DNA of 64,000 nt from Proteiniphilum sp. UBA5384 (GCF_002410825.1 NZ_DHOS01000034.1:90088-154087), one strand, 5' to 3'. Shown: positions 44,151-53,849, counted from the first letter of the stretch. Numbers and translations: made by a program. The notes: generated by a model from the letters alone, not told the origin.

Positions 44151-44290
44151 AGGCTGAATTCATTCCTTTTTTTCTATTTATCAACAAAAAACTCAATGTT
44201 TTAAATAATTAACATTGAATTCGCTGATTTATTACTTATTTTGTTGGTTTGAAACGAGCATGACAACTGTTGTATGAAAATAGAAACACT

Positions 44291-45055
44291 ATGGGTCGAA
44301 TTATAGCTCTGGCAAATCAGAAGGGAGGAGTGGGGAAAACTACCACCACAATTAATCTTGCAGCATCGCTTGCCGCATTGGAAAAAAAAGTATTGGTTGT
44401 TGATGCCGATCCTCAGGCGAATGCTTCCTCGGGATTAGGCCTTGACATTAAAAAGGTAACCAACACCATTTATGAAGGCCTGATTGGTAAGTGTACCCCC
44501 GAAGAAGCGGTACAGCATACTCCATTCGAAAATATCGATATCATCTCCTCTCATATCAACCTGGTAGGCGCTGAGCTGGAAATGGTACAGATGGAAACCA
44601 GGGAGAAGAGATTGAGAAATCTTTTGCATCCGGTAAGTGATCGGTATGACTTTATCCTGATAGATTGTTCCCCCTCATTGGGCATTATTACGGTAAATGC
44701 ACTTACCGCTGCCGATTCGGTCCTGATTCCCGTGCAATGCGAGTATTTTGCACTGGAAGGATTGAGCAAGTTATTGAATACAATAAAGATTATTAAGTCA
44801 AAACTGAATACGAAGCTCGAGATAGAGGGTTTTGTCCTTACGATGTATGATTCCCGGTTGCGTCTTCATAACCAAATCTACGAAGAGGTGAAGCATCACT
44901 TCAAAGAATTGGTATTTACCACGGTTGTGCAGCGTAATATTACCCTCAGCGAATCACAGAGTCATGCCAAACCGGCACTCATGTACGATGCCGATTCACG
45001 TGGGGCGACAAATCATATACAGCTTGCACAGGAATTGATAGAAAAAAATTCGTAA
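44291..45055 (+). CDS. parA: Chromosome partitioning ATPase ParA (Soj)
   Basis: 254 residues. The deviant Walker A is ANQKGGVGKTTTTINLA; the second motif is VLVVDADPQANASSGLG, and Walker B lies in FILIDCSPSLGIIT. With ParB, encoded 25 bp downstream, it segregates the replication origin. The start is ATG 44291 (MGRIIALANQ); an earlier in-frame start adds seven unconserved residues. No canonical parS 16-mer was seen in the window. Confidence 0.97.
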   Translation: MGRIIALANQKGGVGKTTTTINLAASLAALEKKVLVVDADPQANASSGLGLDIKKVTNTIYEGLIGKCTPEEAVQHTPFENIDIISSHINLVGAELEMVQMETREKRLRNLLHPVSDRYDFILIDCSPSLGIITVNALTAADSVLIPVQCEYFALEGLSKLLNTIKIIKSKLNTKLEIEGFVLTMYDSRLRLHNQIYEEVKHHFKELVFTTVVQRNITLSESQSHAKPALMYDADSRGATNHIQLAQELIEKNS

Positions 45056-45080
45056 CTTTGTATTCCTTACGGTATAGATT

Positions 45081-45989
45081 ATGGCGAAAAAGAATGCATT
45101 AGGACGGGGATTGGATGCTCTGATCACCTTTAATGACGGTGAGACTCAAGGCTCTTCTTCCATCAGTGAGGTGGACCTTGACAAGATTGTTCCTAACCCG
45201 GATCAACCACGTAGGGCATTCGATGAGGAGGCCCTGCGGGAATTGGCGATATCCATCGGGTCGATTGGTGTAATTCAACCTGTCACATTAAGGAAATTAG
45301 AAGATGATACCTACCAGATCATTGCCGGTGAACGTAGGTATCGTGCTTCTCAGATAGCCGGATTGGACACTATCCCGGCTTATATCAAGACAGCCGACAA
45401 TGAAGAGATGATGGAGATGGCGCTGATTGAAAATATTCAGCGTGAGGATCTGAATTCTATTGAAATTGCCCTGGCATATCAGAATTTGATTGACTCCCTG
45501 TCCCTTACCCAGGAGCAATTGAGCGAGAGGGTAGGTAAGAAACGTACCACTGTTACCAATTACCTGCGCTTGTTAAAACTTCCGGCCGAGGTGCAGATGG
45601 GGGTAAAAAATAAAAAGATCGACATGGGGCATGCACGTGCTTTGATCACCATGAACGATCCGGTGAAGCAACTTTCATTATATAACCTCATCCTTGAAGA
45701 AGGATTGTCGGTACGGAAAGTGGAGTCGATAGTGAAAGGTTTAGAAGAAGGCATATCTATTGAACAATTGAATGGTGCCGGCAGCAAAAAAAACAAAACT
45801 ACGAAGACTTCTGCTACACAACAATTGTCTGACGACTTTGATGCGTTAAAACAACATCTCTCCTCCTATTTCCAGACTGATGTGCAATTCAGTTGCAACA
45901 AGCGAGGGAAAGGGAAGATTACCATTCCTTTTGATTCTACGGAGGATCTGGAGCGTCTTATTGTTATGTTTGATAAAATGCAAAAATAA
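45081..45989 (+). CDS. parB: Chromosome partitioning protein ParB
   Basis: 302 residues. The CTPase/N-terminal domain has IVPNPDQPRRAFDEEAL and the GERRYRASQIAGLDTIPAYI motif, ENIQREDLNSIEIALAY follows, and the helix-turn-helix is at LTQEQLSERVGKKRTTVTNYLRLLKLP. The C-terminal ~60 residues form the dimerisation region. It is in operon with parA and upstream of a membrane protein and a transglycosylase gene. Confidence 0.96.
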   Translation: MAKKNALGRGLDALITFNDGETQGSSSISEVDLDKIVPNPDQPRRAFDEEALRELAISIGSIGVIQPVTLRKLEDDTYQIIAGERRYRASQIAGLDTIPAYIKTADNEEMMEMALIENIQREDLNSIEIALAYQNLIDSLSLTQEQLSERVGKKRTTVTNYLRLLKLPAEVQMGVKNKKIDMGHARALITMNDPVKQLSLYNLILEEGLSVRKVESIVKGLEEGISIEQLNGAGSKKNKTTKTSATQQLSDDFDALKQHLSSYFQTDVQFSCNKRGKGKITIPFDSTEDLERLIVMFDKMQK

Positions 45990-45995
45990 TCGCCG

Positions 45996-46763
45996 ATGAT
46001 GAATGTGCCCGGAATCATTATTTGTCTGTTGATCCTCTTTAGTACGGTTAATGCCCAGGCGCAGATCCAGTCACTGCAACAGTTGCAGGACTCTATTCCC
46101 GTATTGGTGGAAGATTCCACGCTCTTGCAGGCGACTGATTCCGTCTCGATAAATGCGAAAGATAGTAAACAAGAAACCGGGAAACAAGATTCTGTCCTGA
46201 CAAAAAAGGATAAACTACCCGTTGAAATTACTTCCGATAAATTTTTCGCTCCTTCCTATATGTTTAGCCCTTCTCCGCGTAAAGCGGTTATTTATTCGGC
46301 TCTCTTTCCCGGCCTGGGGCAGATTTATAACCGTAAGTACTGGAAACTGCCTATCTTGTATGGTGGTGTTGCAGGGTTAACCTATGCTATCACATGGAAT
46401 AATGGGTATTATCAATATTATCTGGGAGGCTATAAAGATATTATGGATGATGATCCCGCAACTAACCGCTGGCATAGCATGTTGCCCTATGGACAGGATC
46501 CGGAGACGGCAAATATCCAGCAGATTACAAGTGTCTTACAACGGCAGAAAGACCGTTATCGCTATTATAGGGATTTGAGTATTATCATCACATTTGGTGT
46601 TTATTTGATTACCATCATAGATGCCTATGTAGATGCACAGTTATTCGATTTTAATATGAGCCCCGATTTATCAATGCGTATGACCCCTGTGATTATCAGG
46701 GAAGAGCGGGGTAATAAACTTGGAAGTTCGTCCTACGGATTACAGTGGAGTTTTAATTTTTAG
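45996..46763 (+). CDS. DUF5683-type membrane-associated protein
   Basis: 255 residues. A signal peptide (IIICLLILFSTVNAQA) is followed by a polar Ser/Asp/Gln-rich segment, then a conserved part SPRKAVIYSALFPGLGQIYNRKYWKLPILYGG with hydrophobic helices and a C-terminal region with IITFGVYLITIIDAYVDAQLFDF. The ALFPGLGQIYNRKYW motif is what I know as DUF5683. It follows parB by 6 bp and precedes mltD. The function is unknown; the neighbourhood suggests an envelope role linked to division or partitioning. Confidence 0.8.
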   Translation: MMNVPGIIICLLILFSTVNAQAQIQSLQQLQDSIPVLVEDSTLLQATDSVSINAKDSKQETGKQDSVLTKKDKLPVEITSDKFFAPSYMFSPSPRKAVIYSALFPGLGQIYNRKYWKLPILYGGVAGLTYAITWNNGYYQYYLGGYKDIMDDDPATNRWHSMLPYGQDPETANIQQITSVLQRQKDRYRYYRDLSIIITFGVYLITIIDAYVDAQLFDFNMSPDLSMRMTPVIIREERGNKLGSSSYGLQWSFNF

Positions 46764-46776
46764 CAGTAAGAACATC

Positions 46777-46799
46777 ACCCGCTCATCTTCTGAGTGGGT
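46777..46799 (+). other. Hairpin between the DUF5683-type gene and the transglycosylase gene
   Basis: ACCCGCTCA and TGAGTGGGT pair (one G-T) around a 5-nt loop. There is no T-run, so it is an attenuator or processing site at most. Confidence 0.35.
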
Positions 46800-46810
46800 A
46801 ATTATTTGGT

Positions 46811-48292
46811 ATGAAAAGAATTATTTTGATTGTATTGATAACTGTATGGTATGGATTAAGCCTTACAGGACAGGAAATCTCGCCAGGCGAAACAAAAAAT
46901 ATTGATGATAACGCAATCGTTTATCCCGAAAGTATGACGGAAAAACTGAGCGATTTGTTGCGCAATTGGCAACTTGACCTTTCGAATGCTGAGATCGATT
47001 GCAAAAGGGGACAAAATGTAACCTTCCACGATTCAATTTATACTAAGAGACTACACAATCTGCCCTCCGAGATGGAACTTTCATTCAATAGCGTAGTCAA
47101 GAATTATATAGAGATGTACGCTGTGCGGAAAAGAGAACAGGTCGGGTATATGCTGGCACTGGGCGACTATTATTTCCCGATGTTTGAGCAAGCATTAGAC
47201 AGGTATGGACTTCCATTGGAACTAAAATATCTGCCTGTGATTGAGTCTGCTCTGAACCCTGTGGCGGTTTCCCGTGCCGGTGCTACAGGGTTGTGGCAGT
47301 TTATGCTGCGTACAGGAAAAGGCTATGGGTTAGAAGTGAACAGCCTTGTAGATGAAAGGCGCGATCCCTATAAGTCTACAGATGCAGCTGCGCGTTATCT
47401 GAAGGATTTGTATGCCATTTATGGCGACTGGAATCTGGTGATAGCCGCCTATAATTGTGGTCCCGGAAATGTAAATAAAGCCATTGCCCGAAGTGGAGGC
47501 AAACACGACTATTGGGAAATTTACTACCGCTTGCCGAGGGAAACGAGAGGATATGTGCCGGCATTTATTGCAGCCAACTATATTATGCATCATTACACAG
47601 ATCATAATATCTGTCCGGCCTATTCTCCTTCGCTGACTACCGTTGCGATAGATACAGTGCATGTAAAAGAACGGATGCACCTCGAACAGGTTGCCGGAGT
47701 CCTGGATGTGCCATTGAGCGAACTGCAGAGATTGAACCCTCAATTCCGGAAAGATGTGATACCGGGTGATTTCAAACCGTATGCCTTGGTATTACCATCG
47801 GAAAAAATGTATGCTTTTATTGATAAAAACGATACCATCCTGAATTATCAGAAAGATCGTTACCTTACCCACAGGGCCACGACAGATGCTTTTCTGGATG
47901 GTTCTGTCTCAGCGGGATCGGGAAATACAGCCGATATCTATTATCGTGTAAAGAAAGGTGATAACCTCTCCACGATCGCCCGAAGGCATGGTACCACAGT
48001 AGCGCGGCTTAAATCATGGAATGGACTTCGTTCCAGTAATCTTAGTATAGGAAAACAGTTGATTGTAGGCAAAAAGAGGACACCTGCACCCCCACCGGCA
48101 GATAAAAACGAACTTTCATCTGGATCAGCGGTTGAGACTGAATCAGAACTCGAATTGGAAGCCGGAACCCGGGAGTACAACCGTAACAAAACGTCGGGGG
48201 GAAATGACATCATTTCCTCTTATTTGAAAAGCCAGATTGAAAAAGCTGAACAGAGGAATATAATGGAAAAAGAGGAAGGCTCCGCTGAATAA
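46811..48292 (+). CDS. Membrane-bound lytic murein transglycosylase D-like protein with LysM
   Basis: 493 residues. Signal peptide at 1-21. The SLT domain is at ~120-290, with the catalytic Glu in LPVIESALNPVAVSRAGATGLWQFM and the motifs YLKDLYAIYGDWNLVIAAYNCGPGNV. One LysM repeat is at ~377-420 (YYRVKKGDNLSTIARRHG...SIGKQLIVG), and a polar tail follows. The enzyme cleaves peptidoglycan glycan strands with 1,6-anhydro ends. It is the last gene of the parA-parB unit. Called MltD-like on domain order. Confidence 0.92.
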   Translation: MKRIILIVLITVWYGLSLTGQEISPGETKNIDDNAIVYPESMTEKLSDLLRNWQLDLSNAEIDCKRGQNVTFHDSIYTKRLHNLPSEMELSFNSVVKNYIEMYAVRKREQVGYMLALGDYYFPMFEQALDRYGLPLELKYLPVIESALNPVAVSRAGATGLWQFMLRTGKGYGLEVNSLVDERRDPYKSTDAAARYLKDLYAIYGDWNLVIAAYNCGPGNVNKAIARSGGKHDYWEIYYRLPRETRGYVPAFIAANYIMHHYTDHNICPAYSPSLTTVAIDTVHVKERMHLEQVAGVLDVPLSELQRLNPQFRKDVIPGDFKPYALVLPSEKMYAFIDKNDTILNYQKDRYLTHRATTDAFLDGSVSAGSGNTADIYYRVKKGDNLSTIARRHGTTVARLKSWNGLRSSNLSIGKQLIVGKKRTPAPPPADKNELSSGSAVETESELELEAGTREYNRNKTSGGNDIISSYLKSQIEKAEQRNIMEKEEGSAE

Positions 48293-48293
48293 A

Positions 48294-50615
48294 CTATGTT
48301 ACCAGTACCTTTTTCGTAGACGTGATGCCATCATTGGTCCTGACTCGTACAATATATATGCCTTTAGGCAAGTGTGCAGAAGAATAGGAGGTCCTGTTCA
48401 GACTTATATCAGTAGTTTCGTGATGGATTTTAATTCCTGACGAATAGTATATTTCCCATTCTTCCAACTCATAGTTCGATTCAATAAATATCCTCTTCAT
48501 CTCTTTGGAATAGTAGACTGATAATTTCGGTTGTTTCTTTTCTGACTCTACTGAAGTGGCAAGATTCCCTATCACATAAGGTGAAATCAGTAACGCTGTG
48601 TTAATTGGATTTTCAACGTTCTCCGAAGATTTTACCCATCCCAACGTGTTTTTCATCCACGTTGTGGAAACCCATCCCGATCCGATCTTTCTGGGATCTG
48701 CATTGAATGTGGAAAAACCGGAAGAAACCCCGTTCTTATCATAATAGGAGATATAGAATGTTCCTGAAACAGTTACAGGAACATCAAACCGGATATAGTT
48801 CTCTACACTGTGGCGCATATCACGTGGGGCTGTAGGGAAGCCTGTATTGGTGTAATACGCATAATTATAATTATAGGATTGTTCGTATAGGAGTTGTTCC
48901 GGCCCATTTTCACCAGAGTAAACCCTTATGCGGATGTCCATTTGCGCAATACTGTTGATGGATGGGGAAGAGAGGAAAACGCCTCTCAATTGTACCTTGC
49001 TTTTGGCATCGAACTGTTCCGCAAATTCCGAATATCCGAAAGTATTATTAGTGGAGAAAAATGGTACCGATTGGAAATGATACTTTACTGCCTTGTCACC
49101 TTCCTTGAAATTATGACTTTTTTTATAAGGATCTTGCGCATAAGGATTAAACCCTCCTATTTGTTTGGTCTGCAGGTTTTCCGGATCGAGGTAATAGCTG
49201 ATAGGGTTTGTATTGTAGGGTAACGTATCTTGCACATTCCAGAATTTGGAAAGAGAGGCATAATAATCCGGACCTTTTGGAGAAGAGCAATATGAACTTC
49301 CTCCGGTTAAAGTGCCTACCACTCTTTTCTCCCTGTCGAGCAGCGGAGAACCTGAAGATCCTCCTTCCGTGGCTCCGGTATCCCAGGCTCTTACCACCCA
49401 ATGGGCATTGGGTGCTTCCTGATCATAATTGGGGAGGTCGAAAGAGCCAATGGTTAACGGATCATCCTCAATGGCTACTTTTTTAATTCCTCCATTGGGA
49501 TGGTGCAATCCATGAAAAGGCGTTTCACGAGCCGGATTATTTGCATTCCATCCCAGGTAATAAGGTTGGTATTCCGCAGGGATGGCCGATTCCTCCGGTT
49601 GCAGTTTCAGTTTTAAGAGAGAAATATCGTGATTTTCGCTGATTAACACTGAATCTGCAGAAGCCATCGTCATTTGTATAGGGCCGCGGATATCCATATC
49701 ACACAATGGAGATTGGTAGTTGAAAAAAGCAACAATACTTCCGGCTACTTTATCATAATGCCAGCTTCCGCGTTGCCCGTATTTTTGCCATAAGGACGGA
49801 TTACTTGACCCGAAGCTATAGTTGTTATTCAGGCAGTGAGTGGCCGTCAGCAAATAAGGAGTGCCGTCTTCCGCCGTGTTATTCACAAGCACTCCGGTAC
49901 AATAGAATGTTCCATTGATGATTAATCCCACTACACCACTTCCCGGTTGAATATCTTCGGGATAACAGATCAGGTTGGGATGACAATCCTGTTCCGGGTC
50001 CCTAGGTTCTAAAGCTCTTAAGATTCCCACAAAATCGTGATTCACTTCACCTATTTCAATTTCACCTTTAAAACCAGGCTCCAGGGGTTCCTGGTATTCT
50101 ACAATCAGCGCATCACCTGTGATAGGCTGTATTGGCAACATGTTCAACTCGGTGTTGTTTTTTTCTGTATAGGAGCCCAGTATTTCCGACTGGTCGGAAT
50201 TATAAACAAACAGCTTAGCTTCCGGGGGCAATCTGAATTTAGAAAAGAGGATATTCAGTGAGAATGCGCCGCTAGAACGGATGCCTACACGCCATACTCT
50301 CATATTGCCGGTAATAAAAGTAACGCCTGAATTATCCGGTCGAAGAAAAGGATGGAACTTATAGGCAAATTCCAGACTTTTGAAGTTTGTCTGATTCTGA
50401 AGCGAACGCCGCAATTCCGCCTGTCCGTCTATGGCAGGCATTTCTACAAAGATATCTGTGTGCTGTCCAATGGATCTTGCTCCCATGCCTGCGTGAAGGG
50501 GTAGTGGTTTCCCACCGTAACTAATCTGTCCTACTGCCGTTTGTAGTAGGACGGAGCAAATAAATAGAAGACAACTCTTCAGAATAAACCGGAAAGGAGA
50601 GATAACATTTCTCAT
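48294..50615 (-). CDS. Secreted trypsin-like serine protease with T9SS C-terminal sorting domain
   Basis: 773 residues. A signal peptide at 1-29 is followed by a pro-region of ~170 residues. The S1 catalytic domain has His260 (YLLTATHCLNNN), Asp330 (ENHDISLLKLKL) and Ser423 (GGSSGSPLLDREK), close to lysyl endopeptidase-like proteases. A beta-sandwich follows at ~520-680. The C-terminal ~75 residues (LSVYYSKEMKRIFIESNYELEEWEIYYSSGIKI...GIYIVRVRTNDGITSTKKVLV) are a type A T9SS sorting domain, so it is exported and bound to the surface. It converges on the mltD-like gene with a 1-bp gap. Regulation probably involves the palindrome upstream. Confidence 0.92.
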   Translation of the reverse strand: MRNVISPFRFILKSCLLFICSVLLQTAVGQISYGGKPLPLHAGMGARSIGQHTDIFVEMPAIDGQAELRRSLQNQTNFKSLEFAYKFHPFLRPDNSGVTFITGNMRVWRVGIRSSGAFSLNILFSKFRLPPEAKLFVYNSDQSEILGSYTEKNNTELNMLPIQPITGDALIVEYQEPLEPGFKGEIEIGEVNHDFVGILRALEPRDPEQDCHPNLICYPEDIQPGSGVVGLIINGTFYCTGVLVNNTAEDGTPYLLTATHCLNNNYSFGSSNPSLWQKYGQRGSWHYDKVAGSIVAFFNYQSPLCDMDIRGPIQMTMASADSVLISENHDISLLKLKLQPEESAIPAEYQPYYLGWNANNPARETPFHGLHHPNGGIKKVAIEDDPLTIGSFDLPNYDQEAPNAHWVVRAWDTGATEGGSSGSPLLDREKRVVGTLTGGSSYCSSPKGPDYYASLSKFWNVQDTLPYNTNPISYYLDPENLQTKQIGGFNPYAQDPYKKSHNFKEGDKAVKYHFQSVPFFSTNNTFGYSEFAEQFDAKSKVQLRGVFLSSPSINSIAQMDIRIRVYSGENGPEQLLYEQSYNYNYAYYTNTGFPTAPRDMRHSVENYIRFDVPVTVSGTFYISYYDKNGVSSGFSTFNADPRKIGSGWVSTTWMKNTLGWVKSSENVENPINTALLISPYVIGNLATSVESEKKQPKLSVYYSKEMKRIFIESNYELEEWEIYYSSGIKIHHETTDISLNRTSYSSAHLPKGIYIVRVRTNDGITSTKKVLVT

Positions 50616-50637
50616 GAATGGGAATCAATTGAATGAA

Positions 50638-50661
50638 AACATTCAAACATGTTTGAATGTT
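50638..50661. promoter_or_regulatory. 24-bp perfect palindrome in the leader of the T9SS protease gene
   Basis: The half-site AACATTCAAACA is followed directly by its reverse complement. It lies 23-46 bp before the protease ATG and downstream of the candidate -7 element at 50691-50698 (minus strand TATATTTG). It may be an operator or mRNA hairpin. Confidence 0.6.
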
Positions 50662-50690
50662 GTTTAATTGGCTTAATGAAATAGCTATTG

Positions 50691-50698
50691 CAAATATA
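50691..50698 (-). promoter_or_regulatory. Candidate -7 element of the T9SS protease gene
   Basis: The minus strand reads TATATTTG, ~76 bp before the ATG. No good -33 element is seen. Confidence 0.45.
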
Positions 50699-50719
50699 AG
50701 GTTTTTTAAGGAATAGAAG

Positions 50720-50727
50720 TAAATTTG
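50720..50727 (+). promoter_or_regulatory. Candidate -7 element for the TIGR02757 gene
   Basis: TAAATTTG matches TAnnTTTG, 34 bp before ATG 50762. No -33 element is clear. Confidence 0.45.
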
Positions 50728-50761
50728 CACTAAATTATTTACATAAAGTAGCGTAGAAGCG

Positions 50762-51559
50762 ATGAAGATGCCATTGAATGGAATGAAAAGCTTTTTAGAT
50801 GAAAAAGCAGATCAATATAATCAAATTTCATTTATTGAAAATGATCCGATATCTGTTCCTCACCTGTTTCTGGAAAATCGGGACCGGGAGATTATGGGTT
50901 TCTTTGCAGCCACTCTGGCATGGGGACAGCGGAAAACCATTATTGCCAAATGTAATGAGTTAGTGCATAGGTTTGGAAGTGAGCCCTATCGTTTCATTAT
51001 GGAGCATGGCGATGAGGACCTGAAAGGTCTGTTGGGCTTTAAACATCGTACTTTTAATGATATCGACTTACTCTATTTTGTGGATTTTCTGCATCGGCAC
51101 TATTCCCGTCATCATACGCTGGAAGACGCTTTTCTGAACGAAGGCGTTTTTAATTCTATAGAGGACTCACTGATCCGGTTCGAACAAGGATTTTTTAATC
51201 ACCCGGCTACACCCCATCGTACCCGTAAACATGTGGCTACACCGTTTCGTAATTCTGCCTGTAAGAGGATCAATATGTTTCTCAGATGGATGGTGAGAAG
51301 TGATGACAAGGGTGTGGATTTTGGCATTTGGAAGCGGGTTCCACAACATGCACTGGTTTGCCCTATCGATCTGCATGTGGATAGGGCGGCTCGCCAGTTG
51401 GGACTGATTACCCGTAAACAGACCGATTGGAAAACAGCATTGGAACTTACCCGAAACCTTTCTCTTCTGGATCCTGATGATCCCGTAAAATATGATTTTG
51501 CACTTTTCGGGTTGTCTTTGGAAAATTATTTTGCCTCTCCCCCAAATTCCATCAGGTAA
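50762..51559 (+). CDS. TIGR02757-family protein
   Basis: 265 residues. The conserved stretches are NDPISVPHLFLENRDREIMGFFAATLAWGQRKTI, FKHRTFNDIDLLYFVDFL and CKRINMFLRWMVRSDDKGVDFGIWKRV, followed by CPIDLHVDRAARQLGL. This matches the family TIGR02757/DUF2400 found widely in Bacteroidota. It may be DNA-glycosylase-like (helix-hairpin-helix) in fold, but no activity is known to me. Its 3' end overlaps the convergent prfB by 34 bp. Confidence 0.85.
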   Translation: MKMPLNGMKSFLDEKADQYNQISFIENDPISVPHLFLENRDREIMGFFAATLAWGQRKTIIAKCNELVHRFGSEPYRFIMEHGDEDLKGLLGFKHRTFNDIDLLYFVDFLHRHYSRHHTLEDAFLNEGVFNSIEDSLIRFEQGFFNHPATPHRTRKHVATPFRNSACKRINMFLRWMVRSDDKGVDFGIWKRVPQHALVCPIDLHVDRAARQLGLITRKQTDWKTALELTRNLSLLDPDDPVKYDFALFGLSLENYFASPPNSIR

Positions 51560-52642
51560 GCTTTGATAAATCCATCGAGATCGCCATCCATCACACCAGT
51601 AACATCTGATGTCTGGTAGTTAGTACGGTGGTCTTTTACCCGACGGTCATCGAATACATAGCTGCGGATTTGGGACCCCCATTCGATTTTCTTCTTGCCG
51701 GCTTCTATAGCAGCCTGTGCGGCCCGACGCTTTTCCAGTTCAATTTCATAGAGTTGCGACTTGAGTAAACGAAGTGCATTTTCACGGTTTCCCATCTGCG
51801 AACGGCTCTCGGTATTCTCAATCACAATCTCCTGTTCTTCGCCGGTGTCAGGGTCTTTATACTGGTAGTGCAGGCGGACGCCTGTTTCTACCTTATTTAC
51901 ATTCTGTCCTCCTGCTCCGGATGAACGGAAAGTATCCCAACTCAGGTTGGCCGGATTTACTTCAATCTCGATAGAGTCATCCACCAGTGGTACCACAAAT
52001 ACCGAGGCGAACGAGGTCATTCGTTTACCCTGCGCATTGAAAGGCGATACGCGTACCAGCCTATGTACCCCGTTCTCACTTTTCAGGAAGCCATACGCCA
52101 AGTCGCCCTCCACCTGTAGGGTAGCTGTTTTAATGCCTGCATCGTCACCATCCTGCCAGTTGCTGACAGTGGTTTTGTAATTCTTTCCTTCACACCACCG
52201 CTGATACATGCGGAAGAGCATCGAAGCCCAATCCTGACTCTCGGTACCGCCGGCACCGGCGTTGATCTTTAATACCGCGCCTAATTGATCTTCTTCGCGA
52301 CGGAGCATATTTTTTAACTCTAACTCCTCTATCAACTGGAGTGCATGGTTGTAATTGGCATCTATTTCCTCTTCCGATACAATTCCTTCCCTGGCGAAGT
52401 CGAATGCCAATTGTAATTCTTCTGCAGCAGATTTCACTTCCTGATAGGAGTTGATCCAGTATTTCAATTCACGCACTACCTTCATTTGCTGCTCTGCCGC
52501 TTTGGCATCATTCCAAAAATCGGGGGATTGGGTGCGTAACTCTTCTTCTTCTAATTGGATATGCTTTGCATCGACGTCAAAGATACCCCCTCAGCGCGTG
52601 CTCGCGCTCCAACACATCTTTTAGTTGGTCTGCCGTTATCAT
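51526..52642 (-). CDS. prfB: Peptide chain release factor 2 (programmed +1 frameshift)
   Basis: Full protein of 371 residues made by a +1 shift. The first frame runs from ATG 52642 for 21 codons (MITADQLKDVLEREHALRGYL) to an in-frame TGA at 52577-52579. Just before it the sequence is AGGGGG TAT CTT TGA C, the classical RF2 autoregulation site with an internal Shine-Dalgarno. The second frame continues as DVDAKHIQLEE. The protein has the class I release-factor GGQ loop (RSSGAGGQNVNKVET). It recognises UGA and UAA. Low RF2 lets the ribosome stall at TGA and shift. Confidence 0.97.
52577..52591 (-). promoter_or_regulatory. prfB +1 frameshift site
   Basis: Minus strand: AGGGGG (52591-52586), TAT, CTT (52582-52580), TGA (52579-52577), then C. 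This is the same arrangement as the canonical bacterial RF2 site, with a 3-nt spacer. Confidence 0.95.
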
Positions 52643-52737
52643 ATTGATTTTTTTCAGTTTTTGAATTTAGGATGCAAAGTTAAGAAAAGATCCTTAAATT
52701 TCGACAGCATAGGGTCTAGTCTGACGGATATCCATAA

Positions 52738-53745
52738 TTATTTGAAAATATCGAGTCTTTCTCCGGCTTTTAATACCGCGCCTAACTGCGGATTCCATTC
52801 TTTCAACTGATCTACTGTACAGCCATACTGTCTTGAAATGGAATAGAGCGTTTCACCCATTTGTACTGTATGGCTTCTGGTGGGAGAAGAGATAATCATG
52901 ACTTCTTCCTCCCTCAGCACCATTTCTCTTTTTGCCTGCCGAAGCGTATCTTTATTTTCTTTCCCCTTTGGGACAGGGTCGATTGGTTGATTCTTGACTG
53001 AATTGGTCTGTACGAGAATAATAGGATCATCACCGTTCCCTGAATGGCTCTCTGTCTGTTGTGCAGTAACGATGGCATTTGTTGTCTTTCCTTCTTTGGC
53101 GGGATTTATTTCCGGAATATCCCGATAGTTTTGCGCTTTAGTTTTTGAGGTTGGATAGGATATCTGTTGTTTGTTACTGCTTGATGGTTTTTGTTGCGTT
53201 ACATAAGATGCATTTTCTTCTAATACCCTACCTCCACGCAAATAACGTGATGCGTAATAGGGTTCAGTAGAAGATGATATAATCACTCCACTGGTAATGG
53301 AGGCATGGATGAACTTGAATTGACCGTTGGTGGATGTCTCTGTCACTATTCCCACATGTCCGACATTCCCGTTTTTCCTGTTTCCTTCAAAAAATACAAG
53401 ATCTCCCTTTCGAAGTTCTTCCCGCCGGGTAATGGAGGGGACTTGCCTGTCTTGTCCCGATGAACTGGAGCCTAATCTGTAGCCGAATTTTTTGAATACG
53501 AAAGAGGTATAACCCGAACAGTCGAAAGTGTTGGGTCCTTTTCCCGCATATCGGTATGGCTTGCCAAGGTATTGCCTTCCATATTGAATGATATCATCCT
53601 GTAACGTGGTGGAAGTTTTGTTATCGGAGACAACGGTTTTTCCCGTGCCGCATGAGGTCAGGATGAGTAATATAATAGCCAGGGAGGTGACCTTTACCCG
53701 GCTGTTATTTTTATATATCGTAGAAAATACGCTATAGAGTGACAT
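52738..53745 (-). CDS. NlpC/P60 cysteine peptidase lipoprotein with LysM
   Basis: 335 residues. A lipoprotein signal (VTSLAIILLILTSC, lipidated Cys) is followed by an NlpC/P60 domain with catalytic Cys in FDCSGYTSFVFKKFG, His in GNVGHVGIVTET and a second His in FKFIHASITSGV. A Gln/Lys/Ser-rich linker leads to a C-terminal LysM (SHTVQMGETLYSISRQYGCTVDQLKEWNPQ...GERLDIF). It cleaves peptidoglycan peptides at the envelope. The start at ATG 53745 (MSLYSVFST) gives the signal at the right place; upstream in-frame codons are non-conserved. Confidence 0.92.
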   Translation of the reverse strand: MSLYSVFSTIYKNNSRVKVTSLAIILLILTSCGTGKTVVSDNKTSTTLQDDIIQYGRQYLGKPYRYAGKGPNTFDCSGYTSFVFKKFGYRLGSSSSGQDRQVPSITRREELRKGDLVFFEGNRKNGNVGHVGIVTETSTNGQFKFIHASITSGVIISSSTEPYYASRYLRGGRVLEENASYVTQQKPSSSNKQQISYPTSKTKAQNYRDIPEINPAKEGKTTNAIVTAQQTESHSGNGDDPIILVQTNSVKNQPIDPVPKGKENKDTLRQAKREMVLREEEVMIISSPTRSHTVQMGETLYSISRQYGCTVDQLKEWNPQLGAVLKAGERLDIFK

Positions 53746-53849
53746 ATTTAAAAGACAAAAATAAGCAAAATCGTTCTTGTAGCAGATGTACTTCTTGTTT
53801 TTTAACAACATCATTCTGCCGGCAGGGAGGGTAGGGAAATAAAAAATTG

